From NCBI GenBank assembly GCA_050743125.1, contig JBOGEB010000001.1, positions 41,472 through 105,471 on the forward strand: DNA of 64,000 bases. Reading direction: 5' to 3'. Under the pieces are notes generated by a model. That model worked only from the letters and a program-made list of their open reading frames with translations, did no database searches and had not been told where the DNA came from. This DNA comes from JBOGEB01 sp050743125. Its GTDB lineage: Bacteria > Actinomycetota > Nitriliruptoria > Euzebyales > Egibacteraceae. A program made the translations under genes and the position numbers. This document shows, piece by piece, positions 24,775-34,673 of the stretch (positions are counted from its first letter, which is position 1; each line of letters begins with the position of its first letter).

Positions 24775-25997
24775 GCGGATCCCCGGCCCTCGGCGCGAGC
24801 ATTGTGCAGCCCGAGATCCTGGGTCGGGGGTGCACCGCACGGCCTGGTGGCGCGCCTGGTGACGCGCTCGGCCGCGCCCACGGCGACCGGGAGCGTACGA
24901 CCGCTCGCCAGGGCATAGTCCGCATAGAGCTGGCCGCAGGCGGCGTCGATCTCGGTGCCGCGATTGTGGCGGATCGTGGCGGGGACGCCGGCGCGCTCGA
25001 GCGCCGCGGCGAACGCGCGTTGCGCCGTGATCGGCGGCGCGCGCCACGCCACGGCGGGGGTGGGGTTCATCGGAATCAGGTTGACGTGCCCACGCACGCC
25101 CTGCACCAGCCTCGCGAGCGCCTCAGCCTGGCGAGGCGCGGCGTTGACCCCGTCGATCAGGACGTACTCGAACGTGAGCCGACGGCCGGTGGCGGCCAGC
25201 CAGTCCCGGCACGCGTCGAGCAGCTGCGCGAGCGGGTGTTGCCGGTTGACCGGGACGAGGTCGTCGCGCAGACAGTCGTCGGGCGCGTGGAGGCTGACCG
25301 CGAGAGTGATCGGTAAGTCGAGCTGGGCAAGCCGCTGGATGCCCGGGACCAGCCCGACCGTCGACACGGTGATCGCCCGGGCCGACAGCCCCAGCCCGTC
25401 CCGCTCGTGGAGCCAACGGATCGCGCCGAGCGTCGCGTCGAGGTTCGCGAGCGGTTCCCCCATGCCCATGAACACCACATTGGTCACGTGGTCCGGTGCG
25501 CCGGGCACGCCGATCTCACCGCGCGCGAGGAGTCGCCTCATGACCGTGACCTGGCGGACGATCTCGCCGGTCGACAGCTGCCGGCGGAACCCGATCTGCC
25601 CGGTCGCGCAGAACGGGCAGCCCATCGCGCAGCCGGCCTGGGTCGAGACGCACACCGTTGCCCTTCCCGCCCGCCGCGGCGCTTCGCGCCAGGGTCCCCG
25701 AAGCGAGCGCTGGGGGGGATAGAGCATGAGCACGCTCTCGACGGCCTGGTCGTCGGGCCCCATCCCGAGCAGCACTTTGCGTGTGAGGCCCCCGTCGGCG
25801 ACCGACGTCCGCAGCACGCGCGGCGGCGGCGGGACCACCTTGGCCAGCCGCTCCCGCAGCGTCCGGGGCAGGTCGGTCATCTCCGCCGGATCGTCGACGC
25901 CGCGCGCGAGCCAGGCCCGCACCTGCGTGACACGGTACGCGGGCTCACCCTCCAGCAGGCTGGCGAGCACGTCGGGGTCGTACCAGTCGATGCTCAT
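24771..25997 (-). CDS. rlmN: Dual-specificity 23S rRNA/tRNA adenine-C2 methyltransferase RlmN
   Basis: 408 aa from the ATG at 25997, overlapping the cdsA stop by 4 bases. The radical-SAM motif CAMGCPFC is in VSTQAGCAMGCPFCATG. FMGMGEPLANLD and the C-terminal Cys (EIDAACGQLYADY) that carries the methyl intermediate are present. It methylates A2503 of 23S rRNA and A37 of some tRNAs. Odd: between LYP and RATVCVSTQ lies an extra ~16-residue segment (QRSLRGPWREAPRRAG) absent from typical RlmN and encoded by GC-rich, partly palindromic DNA. The C-terminal ~45 residues are also longer than usual. Confidence 0.95.
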   Translation of the reverse strand: MSIDWYDPDVLASLLEGEPAYRVTQVRAWLARGVDDPAEMTDLPRTLRERLAKVVPPPPRVLRTSVADGGLTRKVLLGMGPDDQAVESVLMLYPPQRSLRGPWREAPRRAGRATVCVSTQAGCAMGCPFCATGQIGFRRQLSTGEIVRQVTVMRRLLARGEIGVPGAPDHVTNVVFMGMGEPLANLDATLGAIRWLHERDGLGLSARAITVSTVGLVPGIQRLAQLDLPITLAVSLHAPDDCLRDDLVPVNRQHPLAQLLDACRDWLAATGRRLTFEYVLIDGVNAAPRQAEALARLVQGVRGHVNLIPMNPTPAVAWRAPPITAQRAFAAALERAGVPATIRHNRGTEIDAACGQLYADYALASGRTLPVAVGAAERVTRRATRPCGAPPTQDLGLHNARAEGRGSA

Positions 25998-26977
25998 CGG
26001 CCGAAGGCTACGAGGATGAAGTGCGCCACCGGCAGCGCGAACAGCATCCCGTCGATGCGGTCCATGACCCCGCCGTGTCCGGGCAGGATCCGTCCGAGGT
26101 CCTTCACGCCGAGGTCCCGCTTCACGAGCGACTCGGAGAGGTCGCCGACCGTCGCGGCCGCGACGATCCCGGTGCCGAGCGCCAGCGCGCCGGCCACGCC
26201 GAGCCCGGGGACCAGCCGGGCGGTGACGAGGCCGGCGAGCACGAGCACCGTCGCGAGGCCGCCGGCCAGCCCCTCCCAGCTCTTGCCCGGGCTGACGCTC
26301 GGCGCGAGTTTGTGGCGGCCCCACGGGTTGCCGAACGCGTAGGCCCCGATGTCGTTCGTCACGGTGAGCGCGATCACCGCCATGGTGAGCAGCCTCCCAC
26401 TGCCGTCCGGGCGTCGGAGCAGCAGCGCGGCGTAGCTCGCGAGGAACGGCACCCACAGCCCGATCAAGCAGGTCGAGGCCAGGCTCGCGGCGACGTTTCG
26501 CCGTCGGTTGTCGAGCAGCGTCCAGACCATCGCGCCGAGGATGAGGACGACGAGGCCGACCGCCTGCGCCGCCTCGCCGGAGGCATACGCGCCGTACAGC
26601 ATGACCAGGCCGGCACCGATCGCGATGAGCGTCGCGGGCGTCGTCTGGTGGGCGCGGAACGCGCTGTCGAGCTCGAGCTGCGCGACGACGGTGAGCACGG
26701 CGACGAACGTGAGGAACGCGTACGCGCCTACCGCGATCGTGACGAGGAGCACCGCCGAGAGCGTGAGCCCGACGGCGATCGCCGCCGGCAGGTTGCGGCC
26801 TGCCCCACGTCGCCGCCGCGTGGTCTGCCGGTCCGGGTCAGCCCGGTCGCCCGCGCGGCGGCCGATCGGACGCTGGCCGGGACGGCCGCCCGCACGGGGG
26901 CGGCCCGCATAGCGGCGGCGTGGCCGGGGCGCGGGGGCGCGGCCGGGGGGGGAGGGTGATTCGGGGGCGCTGGCCAT
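25994..26977 (-). CDS. cdsA: Phosphatidate cytidylyltransferase (CDP-diglyceride synthase)
   Basis: 327 aa. A ~60-residue Arg/Pro-rich cytoplasmic N-terminus is followed by about eight membrane helices. The family signature is near the C-terminus: SLVKRDLGVKDLGRILPGHG followed by GVMDRIDGML. The enzyme makes CDP-diacylglycerol from phosphatidate and CTP at the inner membrane, the branch point of phospholipid synthesis. The order frr-cdsA-rlmN-dxr is the usual actinobacterial one. The long Arg-rich N-terminus is common in high-GC relatives. Confidence 0.96.
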   Translation of the reverse strand: MASAPESPSPPGRAPAPRPRRRYAGRPRAGGRPGQRPIGRRAGDRADPDRQTTRRRRGAGRNLPAAIAVGLTLSAVLLVTIAVGAYAFLTFVAVLTVVAQLELDSAFRAHQTTPATLIAIGAGLVMLYGAYASGEAAQAVGLVVLILGAMVWTLLDNRRRNVAASLASTCLIGLWVPFLASYAALLLRRPDGSGRLLTMAVIALTVTNDIGAYAFGNPWGRHKLAPSVSPGKSWEGLAGGLATVLVLAGLVTARLVPGLGVAGALALGTGIVAAATVGDLSESLVKRDLGVKDLGRILPGHGGVMDRIDGMLFALPVAHFILVAFGR

Positions 26978-26993
26978 CGTCGGCTGGGGGTGG

Positions 26994-27551
26994 TCACACC
27001 TCCAGCAGCTCCTTCTCCTTGGTGGCGACCAGCAGGTCGATCGATCCGACGTGTTTGTCGGTCAGCTCCTGCAGCGTCTTGTCAGCGCGGCGGGCCTCGT
27101 CCTCGGAAACATCACCGTCCCGGGCCAGGCGGTCGATCTCGCTTTTGGCGTGGCGCCGCACGTTGCGGATGGCGGTGCGTCCCTCCTCGGCACGCTCCTT
27201 GGCCAGCCGGACGAACTGCCGCCGCCGCTCCTGGGTCAGCTCAGGGAACACGACCCGGATGACCTCGCCGTCGTTGGAGGGGTTCAGGCCCAGGTCGCTG
27301 GCCTGGATCGCCCGTTCGATCTCTTTGAGCGCGCTCCGGTCGTAGGGCGACACGAGGAGCATCCGCGGCTCGGGCGCGGTGACGCCCGCGAGCTGCTGGA
27401 GCGGGGTCGGGGCCCCGTAGTAAGAGACGGGTAGGTCGGTGATGAGTCCTGGGTTGGCTCGGCCGGTCCTGATCTTTGCGATCTCGGCGCGCGTGTGCCG
27501 CACCGCTGAGTCCATCTTCTGACCGGCCTCGGACAGCGTGTCCCCGATCAC
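26994..27551 (-). CDS. frr: Ribosome recycling factor
   Basis: 185 aa, exactly the family length, from the GTG at 27551 with AAGGAGG 7 bases upstream; a longer open frame upstream has no support. Core motifs: RHTRAEIAKIRTGRANPGL (RTGRA contacts 23S rRNA), SYYGAPTPLQQLAGVTAPEPRML, and DGEVIRVVFPELTQERR. RRF splits post-termination ribosomes together with EF-G. It follows pyrH by about 100 bases in the same direction. Confidence 0.97.
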   Translation of the reverse strand: MIGDTLSEAGQKMDSAVRHTRAEIAKIRTGRANPGLITDLPVSYYGAPTPLQQLAGVTAPEPRMLLVSPYDRSALKEIERAIQASDLGLNPSNDGEVIRVVFPELTQERRRQFVRLAKERAEEGRTAIRNVRRHAKSEIDRLARDGDVSEDEARRADKTLQELTDKHVGSIDLLVATKEKELLEV

Positions 27552-27657
27552 CGCATTGCCTCCTTCGTGCCTGCGCCGAAACCCCGAACCGGACATCTCG
27601 CACTTTATCGGAGAGGCCAAGGTCCTTTACCGCTGGTGGCAGTTTTGGCGCGAGTTC

Positions 27658-28395
27658 TTAATCAGAAGGTACCTGCACCGCCTCTTGGACGACTGTGCCG
27701 ATCGGCGCTCCGGTCACCACCCGGCGGATGTTGCCCTCTTCGAGGAGATTGAAGACGATGATGGGCAGCCGGTGCTCCATGCACAGCGAGATCGCCGTGG
27801 CGTCCATCACCCTCAAACCCCGGCTCAGCGCATCGAGGTGGGTGAGCAGCGGCAGCCGTACCGCCTCGGCGTACACCTGGGGATCCCGGTCGTAGACCCC
27901 GTCGACCTTCGTCCCCTTGAGGATCGCCTCCGCGCCGATCTCCAGCGCCCGCTGTGCCGCCGCGGTGTCCGTCGAGAAGTAGGGCGCGCCGAGGCCCGCG
28001 GCGAAGATGACGATGCGCCCCTTCTCCAGGTGCCGAATCGCCAGACGGCGGATGTACGGCTCGCAGACCGCCTGCATCGAGATCGCCGACTGGACCCTCG
28101 TCTGCACCCCGCGTTTCTCGCAGGCGTCCTGCAACGCGAGCGCGTTGATGACGGTCCCGAGCATGCCGATGTAGTCGGCGCTCGAGCGGTCCATCCCCGC
28201 CTCCTCGGCGGCCTTGCCCCGGAGAATGTTGCCGCCCCCGACCACCACGCCGACCTGCACCCCCAGCTCGATGACATCGACGAGCTGGGTCGCGATCGAG
28301 GACACGACCGGCGGGCTGACGCTGTGCTTGTCGTCGGCGAACGCCTCGCCGCTCAGTTTGAGCAGGATCCTGCGGTACTTCGTCACCTCAGCCAC
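27658..28395 (-). CDS. pyrH: UMP kinase
   Basis: 245 aa from the GTG at 28395 (GGAGAG 6 bases upstream); an in-frame start at 28437 is an alternative. Amino-acid-kinase motifs: [67 protein letters not shown], and [12 protein letters not shown]. It phosphorylates UMP to UDP and is hexameric and allosteric in bacteria. Order rpsB-tsf-pyrH-frr-cdsA is the classic arrangement. Confidence 0.97.
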   Translation of the reverse strand: MAEVTKYRRILLKLSGEAFADDKHSVSPPVVSSIATQLVDVIELGVQVGVVVGGGNILRGKAAEEAGMDRSSADYIGMLGTVINALALQDACEKRGVQTRVQSAISMQAVCEPYIRRLAIRHLEKGRIVIFAAGLGAPYFSTDTAAAQRALEIGAEAILKGTKVDGVYDRDPQVYAEAVRLPLLTHLDALSRGLRVMDATAISLCMEHRLPIIVFNLLEEGNIRRVVTGAPIGTVVQEAVQVPSD

Positions 28396-28476
28396 TTGCC
28401 GCTCTCCAACCGTCAGCGTCTCGAGCATCGTACGCACCGACGGTGGCGAGCCCCCGGGTTCGGTGCAGAGCAGTCG

Positions 28477-29142
28477 CTATTTGCCTACGGCGAACCGGGC
28501 GAACCGGGCGACCTCGATTTTTTCGCCGCTGGTGCGCTGGAAGTCGTTGACGAGATCGGCGACCGTCCGTTTGTCGTCCTTCACGAACGGCTGGTTGAGC
28601 AGCACTTTTTCCTTGAAGAATGCCTTGAGCCGGCCATCGACGATTCGGTCGACGATGTGCTCAGGCTTGCCTTCAGCGCGGGCCTGTTGCTCGGCGAACG
28701 CCCGTTCCTTGGCGAGCAGGGCCTCGTCGAGCTCTGACTCCCGCACGACGGCGGGGCTCATCGCAGCGATGTGGAGCGCGAGGTCGTTCGCGAGCTGACG
28801 GAAGCCCTCGCCCTTCGCCACGAAGTCGGTCTCGCAGTTGAGTTCGACCAGAACTCCGACCTTGGCCGGCACGCCCGGTGTCGGCGTGTGGAGGTAGGCG
28901 TGGATCAGGCCGTCCGCGGCGATTCGATCGCTCACCCGATCGGACATCTTCGCTCCGGTGCGCTCGCGGACAAGATCCGCAGCCTTGTCGAAGTCGCCGT
29001 CCGCATCGACGAGGGCTCGCTTGCAGTCCATCATTCCGGCGCCGGTCGCGTCGCGAAGACGTTTGACGTCGGCAGCAGAGAACGCTGGGCGGTCTTGCGC
29101 CGCCGTAGGCGGCGCTGGCGGGCGGGAATCCGTGGGTGCCAC
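28477..29142 (-). CDS. tsf: Elongation factor Ts
   Basis: 221 aa, the short form of EF-Ts. The N-terminal UBA-like domain includes VKRLRDATGAGMMDCKRAL, and the core has the conserved VGVLVELNCETDFVAKGEGF; the TDFVA motif inserts into EF-Tu. It catalyses GDP release from EF-Tu. An N-terminal ~20-residue Pro-rich extension precedes the UBA domain. Start: GTG with AAGGAG 8 bases upstream. Located 75 bases after rpsB, as expected. Confidence 0.97.
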   Translation of the reverse strand: MAPTDSRPPAPPTAAQDRPAFSAADVKRLRDATGAGMMDCKRALVDADGDFDKAADLVRERTGAKMSDRVSDRIAADGLIHAYLHTPTPGVPAKVGVLVELNCETDFVAKGEGFRQLANDLALHIAAMSPAVVRESELDEALLAKERAFAEQQARAEGKPEHIVDRIVDGRLKAFFKEKVLLNQPFVKDDKRTVADLVNDFQRTSGEKIEVARFARFAVGK

Positions 29143-29217
29143 GTGCTGCGCTCCTTACCTGGATGTCTGGATCCTGGATATCTGGCATCGGTGGATGGTC
29201 TGGGGGCGGCGCCAGCG

Positions 29218-30129
<912 letters not shown>

Positions 30130-30332
30130 AGTGCTGATGTCCTTTTAGGTTTACGCGGTTGGGCCTCGCACGGCCGGGCCACCTCGGTGGACAGTGGCGA
30201 CAAAGGGCCTCCCGCCCGCCTCACGACGGGTCGGACCGCAGGCCCCGCGGCACATGCTGTGGAGTCGCTGCCACGGCGGGGTGCGGGTGGTGGACCCACA
30301 GAACCCAGGACCCAGGCAGGCAGAGGAGCCTG

Positions 30333-30956
30333 TCACAGACGACAGGACCGGTTGCGGAGCATACACGGCGAGGGGGGTCCCCGCGACCGGTGGTCGTCCT
30401 GCTGATCAGGCACGAGGTGGATCTCCCACCGCCCGAGCAGGCTGAGCGGGTCCACGTAGGCTCCGTCCAGTCGGGCGCCCCAGTCGAGGTGGTCCGCCGT
30501 CGGGGCGAGCCGGCCGAGGGCCTGGCCCGCCTCGACCCGGTCACCGGCCGCCACGAGCCGCGGGTCGAGGTCCCCATACGTGGTTTCGAGGTCCTCCGAG
30601 TGACGCACGGTCACCCAGCCCCGACCGGCCACGAGTCCCGAGAACGTCACGAGTCCAGCCAGGAGGCTGCGGACGTCCTCACCCGGCCGCGCCGCGAGGT
30701 CCGCCCCCCGGTGCCCTGCCCCGAACGGGGTGGCCGGCGAGACGAACTCGCGAACGACGGGTCCGGGCACGGGCCTGACGGCGCCCGAGAGCATCGCTGG
30801 CGAGGCGCCCACGAGCGCGAGGACCAAACCGAGCAGACCGATCACATCGGGCACCGTAACCCGGGCGAAGGACCAGTTCCGCGCCTTTGCGCGCTGGATG
30901 TGGACCCGCCCTCGCATGATGCGCAGCTGCTTGCAGCTACGCGCGAATGCGCACAT
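30333..30956 (-). CDS. M23-type peptidase-like secreted/anchored protein with altered zinc motif
   Basis: Up to 207 aa; the start is uncertain (30956, an ATG at 30917, or a GTG just before the hydrophobic segment), with no clear ribosome site. A membrane or signal segment VIGLLGLVLALVGA is followed by an M23/LytM domain: FGAGHRGADLAA carries the HxxxD zinc motif. The second motif, normally HLHWG/HxH, reads HLDWGAR, with Asp in the zinc-ligand position. VEAGQALGRLAP and YVDPLSLLG match family positions. M23 enzymes cut peptidoglycan cross-bridges; this one may be inactive, or use Asp as ligand. A gene of this type next to rpsB is common in actinobacteria. Confidence 0.75.
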   Translation of the reverse strand: MCAFARSCKQLRIMRGRVHIQRAKARNWSFARVTVPDVIGLLGLVLALVGASPAMLSGAVRPVPGPVVREFVSPATPFGAGHRGADLAARPGEDVRSLLAGLVTFSGLVAGRGWVTVRHSEDLETTYGDLDPRLVAAGDRVEAGQALGRLAPTADHLDWGARLDGAYVDPLSLLGRWEIHLVPDQQDDHRSRGPPSPCMLRNRSCRL

Positions 30957-31023
30957 CCGCTGGAGCGCAGCCGAAAGTTTTCGTGCGTCGCCTGGTCGTG
31001 GAGATCCGGAGTCGCCGGCGGCG

Positions 31024-31965
31024 TCAGGCGCGCGGGTGGGCGCGGTCGTAGGAGCCGCGCAGGTGCTCCCCGGTCACGTGGGTGTAGATCTGCGTCGTCG
31101 AGAGGGCGGCGTGCCCGAGCAGCTCCTGCACGCTGCGGAGATCGGCGCCGCCCTCCAGCAGATGGGTGGCGTAGCTGTGCCGCAGGGTGTGCGGGGTGAG
31201 GTGCCCCACGCCGGCGGCGACCCCGGCGCGGGCGACGATCGCGTACGCGGCGCGGGCACTCAGCCTTCCGCCGCGGTTGCCGAGGAGCAGCGCTCCCGTG
31301 GGTGTCGTCGGCCGTGCGAGCACCGGTCTACCCTGCGAGATCCACCGGTCGAGCGCGCGGCAGGCGGGTTCGCCGAGGGGGACGATCCGCTCCCGGGCTC
31401 CCTTTCCCTGCAGCCGGACGAGGCGACCGGCGAGATCCAGCGCGTCGATGTCAAGGCCGACCGCCTCAGCGATGCGGGCGCCGCTCGCGTAGAGCAGCTC
31501 GATCAGCGCAGCATCCCGCAGCCCCCCCGGCGTGCCCTGGCCCTGGGCCGTGAGCAGCCGGTCGACCTGGTCGCGGCGGAGCACCCTCGGAAGGTGCGCA
31601 GACCCCTTCGGCGTCGCGAGCAACGCCGAAGGATCCCGGTCGACCAGCCCGCGCCGGGCGAGCAGCCGGTACAGCCCTCGCAGCGCTGAGGCCTTGCGGG
31701 CCAGCGACCTCCGCGAGTACCCCTCGACGGCGAGCGCCGCGAGGTGACGGCGGAGGACAAGGGGCTCAATCTCGCCGGGGTCGTCGATCCCAAACCCGGC
31801 GGCGAACCCGGCGAGCTGCCGCGCATCCCGCAGGTACGCCGCTACCGTCGCTGGCGCGAGTCCCCGCTCGTCGCGCAAGTGCAGCTCGAAGATCTCGACC
31901 GCCTCCCCCCAGGCCGGCGGGAGCGAGTGGGGCACCTCCATGGCCGCACGCTGTCGTGTGCGCAC
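31024..31965 (-). CDS. xerC: Tyrosine site-specific recombinase, XerC/XerD type
   Basis: About 305-313 aa; the ATG at 31941 is an alternative start. It has the N-terminal SAM-like core-binding domain (FELHLRDERGLAPATVAAYLRDAR) and the catalytic domain. Catalytic residues: Arg in YASGARIAEAVGL, Lys in LQGKGARERIVPL, HTLRHSYATHLL (His-x-x-Arg-His), GHAALSTTQIYTHV (His and the nucleophilic Tyr). Xer recombinases resolve chromosome dimers at dif. Position next to rpsB/M23 is typical for chromosomal actinobacterial xerC, so this is housekeeping and not a phage integrase. No integrase-type attachment site is seen nearby. Confidence 0.93.
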   Translation of the reverse strand: MRTRQRAAMEVPHSLPPAWGEAVEIFELHLRDERGLAPATVAAYLRDARQLAGFAAGFGIDDPGEIEPLVLRRHLAALAVEGYSRRSLARKASALRGLYRLLARRGLVDRDPSALLATPKGSAHLPRVLRRDQVDRLLTAQGQGTPGGLRDAALIELLYASGARIAEAVGLDIDALDLAGRLVRLQGKGARERIVPLGEPACRALDRWISQGRPVLARPTTPTGALLLGNRGGRLSARAAYAIVARAGVAAGVGHLTPHTLRHSYATHLLEGGADLRSVQELLGHAALSTTQIYTHVTGEHLRGSYDRAHPRA

Positions 31966-31972
31966 GCGACTG

Positions 31973-32650
31973 TCAAATGACGACCGGCGTGACGAGGCCG
32001 GAGTGGTTGTTGCGGACGCTGTTCACCGCGGTGCCCACCCGCCGCCAGGTCAGGGTTTCCGGGTCGGTGGAGGCGAGCAGGTGGTGGAGGTGAGCGGGAT
32101 CGGCGTCCCGGTCGAGCCAGTCGGAGAACGTACTCGGGTCAAGGACCACGGGCATCCGCTCGTGGAGCGTCGCGATCCCGCCGCTCGCCTGCGTGGTCAC
32201 GATCGCGCAGCTGCGGAGCCGGGCACCGTCGGTGGGGTCGTGCCAGGACGCCCACAGCCCGGCGAACGCCATCGTCGTGCCGTCGACCCGGTGGATGAAA
32301 TACGGCGTGCGGGCGCCGTCCGGGTGGCGCTGCCACTCGTAGAAGCCGTCTGCGGGGATAAGGCACCGGCGCCGCTGGAAGGGCTCGGCGAAGGTCGGCT
32401 TGGAGGCGACAGTCTCGGCCCGGGCGTTGATATGCCGCGCGGCGACCTTGGGGTCCTTGGCCCAGAACGGCACAAGCCCCCACCGGAACGTGACGAGCAC
32501 CCGGCGCCCCTCATGCGCGGCCACCGCGTAGACGGGGTCGGTCGGAGCGACGTTCCAGCTGGGCCGCAGATCCTCGGCCTGCCGGTCATCGACGAGGAAG
32601 AGCCGGATGATGTCCTCCGGGTCAGTCGCCGCCACGAACCTTCCACACAC
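31973..32650 (-). CDS. SOS response-associated peptidase (SRAP/HMCES, YedK type)
   Basis: 225 aa. The start is decided by biology: the GTG at 32650 makes Cys the second residue (VCGRF becomes M-CGRF), as the SRAP active site requires; GAGGAG and ATGAGG lie upstream. Other active-site residues are visible: Asn and Pro in SWNVAPT, Glu in DGFYEWQR, and His in LHERMPVVL. SRAP proteins crosslink covalently through Cys2 to abasic sites in single-stranded DNA and protect them. No LexA box is evident upstream, as it lies in the permease gene 5 bases away. Likely co-transcribed with that permease. Confidence 0.94.
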   Translation of the reverse strand: MCGRFVAATDPEDIIRLFLVDDRQAEDLRPSWNVAPTDPVYAVAAHEGRRVLVTFRWGLVPFWAKDPKVAARHINARAETVASKPTFAEPFQRRRCLIPADGFYEWQRHPDGARTPYFIHRVDGTTMAFAGLWASWHDPTDGARLRSCAIVTTQASGGIATLHERMPVVLDPSTFSDWLDRDADPAHLHHLLASTDPETLTWRRVGTAVNSVRNNHSGLVTPVVI

Positions 32651-32655
32651 GATCC

Positions 32656-33924
32656 TCATCTCCTCAGCCCGTGCACTGCCGCGCCCAGCCCGAGCACGGA
32701 GGCCCCCGCGATCACCGAGGAGGGCGGCAAGCTCGCCGTGAAGGCGAGGCAGCCGGCCAGCCCCGCCGCAGCGATCCAGCGCGGCCATCGCCGCTCGTGG
32801 GGGGACAGCGTGAGCGCCGAGGCGTTCGTGATGGCGTAGTAGGTCAGCACGGTGACGGAGCTGAACCCGATGGCCTCCCGCAGGTCCAGCGTGGCGGCGG
32901 CGACCGCGACCAGGGCCGCAACGGCGATCTCGGCACGGTGCGGGACGCGGTAGCGCGGGTGGACCGCGTCGAGCGCGCGCGGGAGGTCGCCGTTGGCCGC
33001 CATCGCGAAGGCCGTCCGACTCACCCCCGCGAGCAGCGACAGGAGCACCCCCAGCGATGCGACCGCCGCACCCACGCGCACGACCGGGGCGACCGCCGCG
33101 AGCCGCCCGGCTTCGACCGCTGCCACGAGCGGCGTGTCCGTCCTCGCCAGCCCCTCCGGCCCCACGGCGAGGAGCGCCGATACCGCCACCAGCGCGTACA
33201 CCGCGAGGGTGATCCCCAGCGCGATCGGGATCGCCCGTGGGATCGTCCGGGACGGGTCCTTGACCTCCTCACCGAGCGTCGCGATCCGCGCGTAGCCGGC
33301 GAACGCGAAGAACAGGATTCCCGCCGCCTGGAGCACCGCGCGGGGGTTTGCGCGGGCAACCGGGCCGTCGAGCCGGGCGAGGTCGGCCTGACCTCCCGCC
33401 AGCGCTGCGACCACCATCACCCCCAGCGCGCTGAGGACGAGCGCGACGATGACCCGTGTGACGGCCGCGGTCTTTTGGACCCCGCGCAGGTTGACTGCGG
33501 CGAGGGCCAGGACGGCGGCCACCGCGAGCGGCCGCGCTGCCCGTGGCGCGGCGTACGCCCCGAACGTGAGCGCCATCGCCGCGCAGCTCGCGAGCTTGCC
33601 GGCCACGAACCCCCAACCCGCCAGGTAACCCCAGAACACCCCCAACCGCTCGCGCCCGTACAGGTACGTGCCGCCCGACTTCGGGTGCAGAGCGGCGAGC
33701 TGCGCGGACGAGGTCGCGTTGCAGTACGCGAGCGCTCCCGCCAACGCGAGCCCCAGGAGCAGCCAGGTCCCTGCCGCCCGCGACGCCGGTCCGATCGCCG
33801 CGAACACTCCCGCCCCGATCATCGACCCAAGCCCCACCATCACCGCGTCCCCGGTCCCCAACCGTCGCGCGAGCCGCGTCTGGTCGGGGTTGGGTGCCAT
33901 GCCCGCAGCGTACTGCTGCCACAA
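32656..33924 (-). CDS. APC-superfamily amino acid permease
   Basis: About 414-422 aa; an internal ATG at 33900 (MAPNPDQTRLARRLGTGDA) is the more natural start. The signature GLGSMIGAGVFAAIGPASRAAG is in helix 1, and about 12 hydrophobic helices can be counted. LFFAFAGYARIATLGEEVKDPSRTIPRAI is the helix 6-7 region of APC exchangers (Gly-Glu-Glu and PxRxxPRA). Probably imports an amino acid or amine by proton symport; substrate not predictable. It ends 5 bases before the SRAP gene. Confidence 0.88.
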   Translation of the reverse strand: MWQQYAAGMAPNPDQTRLARRLGTGDAVMVGLGSMIGAGVFAAIGPASRAAGTWLLLGLALAGALAYCNATSSAQLAALHPKSGGTYLYGRERLGVFWGYLAGWGFVAGKLASCAAMALTFGAYAAPRAARPLAVAAVLALAAVNLRGVQKTAAVTRVIVALVLSALGVMVVAALAGGQADLARLDGPVARANPRAVLQAAGILFFAFAGYARIATLGEEVKDPSRTIPRAIPIALGITLAVYALVAVSALLAVGPEGLARTDTPLVAAVEAGRLAAVAPVVRVGAAVASLGVLLSLLAGVSRTAFAMAANGDLPRALDAVHPRYRVPHRAEIAVAALVAVAAATLDLREAIGFSSVTVLTYYAITNASALTLSPHERRWPRWIAAAGLAGCLAFTASLPPSSVIAGASVLGLGAAVHGLRR

Positions 33925-34129
33925 TGTGCCACGCCCTGTGAGACGATTGTGCGGGCGGTTGACGATCCGCTACGGGGGATCAGGGAACGGGCACGTGTGC
34001 GCCAAAGGTGGCACGAGCCCAAGTGGCACGAGCCCAATCGGAGAAACGCAAAGAGACATGACCGGCCAGCGCCGACGGACCCACAGCAAAACTTAGGGGC
34101 TCGCCAATACGATCTAGAACGTGAGTTCG

Positions 34130-34204
34130 GGTGACCGACGGGAGTCGAACCCGCGACCTCCGCGACCACAACGCGGCGCTCTAACCAGGCTGAGCTACGA
34201 TCAC
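34130..34204 (-). tRNA. tRNA-His (GTG)
   Basis: On the minus strand a full cloverleaf folds. Acceptor GTGATCG pairs with CGGTCAC, D-arm GCTC-GAGC, anticodon arm CCGCG-TTGTGGT-CGCGG with anticodon GTG, T-arm CGGGTTCGACTCCCG. The base before the acceptor is G, consistent with the special G-1 of tRNA-His. CCA is not encoded. Confidence 0.95.
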
Positions 34205-34254
34205 CATGGGCGCCGACGAGGAACGGCTGGCGCGGCTTCCTAGCCTACCAGCGG

Positions 34255-34327
34255 TGCGCCCGGAAGGAATCGAACCCTCGACCTAGCGGATAGAAGCCGC
34301 CTGCTCTGTCCTCTGAGCTACGGGCGC
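34255..34327 (-). tRNA. tRNA-Arg (TCT)
   Basis: 73 bases on the minus strand. Acceptor GCGCCCG pairs with CGGGCGC, discriminator A. D-arm GCTC-GAGC, anticodon arm GCGGC-TTCTATC-CGC region with anticodon TCT, T-arm GAGGGTTCGATTCCTTC. It reads AGA codons, rare in this GC-rich genome. CCA is not encoded. Confidence 0.93.
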
Positions 34328-34673
34328 TCGTAGCCCTGTTGCGGAACCCCCGAAAGGATATCAGCGCACCGTCGGTTCCCAGGGCGTCAGGCCAGACCAG
34401 CGGCGGCCGCCGTTTGGAGCCGGCGTCGCGGACCTGGTCGTCGGGCTGGACGGCGAACCACTCGATCTCCACCTAGCGGCTGCTGCCGGCGGCACGCCCA
34501 CTCACGGGATTCCGCAGCTCCCCGACGCCCGGTGGCTGGCGAAAAAATGGTTCTTGAACCACACCGTCCTCCTTCCGGTACGCTCTACAAGGAAGACCTG
34601 GTCGCTTCGGCGAATGGCAGGTGACCGGCTAGCCGGCTGAGGCCAGTTAACCGGCTGAGAGGAGGGGACGGTC
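34328..34673. other. Non-coding stretch upstream of the small membrane protein
   Basis: No gene is supported. Just before the 39-aa ORF the element ACCGGCT recurs three times (34624-34656, within ACCGGCTAGCCGGCTGAG and TTAACCGGCTGAG), a possible regulator-binding or leader structure. A promoter for the small gene probably lies around 34550-34600, where the base composition drops. Confidence 0.4.

Noticed and set aside
30329..30346. Small inverted repeat CCTGTC/GACAGG as an rpsB leader autoregulatory structure
   Set aside because: The stem is only 6 bp, lies at the stop codon of the preceding gene and about 200 bases from rpsB; no further conserved-looking structure was seen.
31024..31965. 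Tyrosine recombinase as integrase of a genomic island with the nearby tRNA genes as attachment sites
   Set aside because: The gene is XerC-like in a conserved housekeeping position near rpsB, lies 2 kb from the tRNAs, and no direct repeat of a tRNA 3' end was found in the window.
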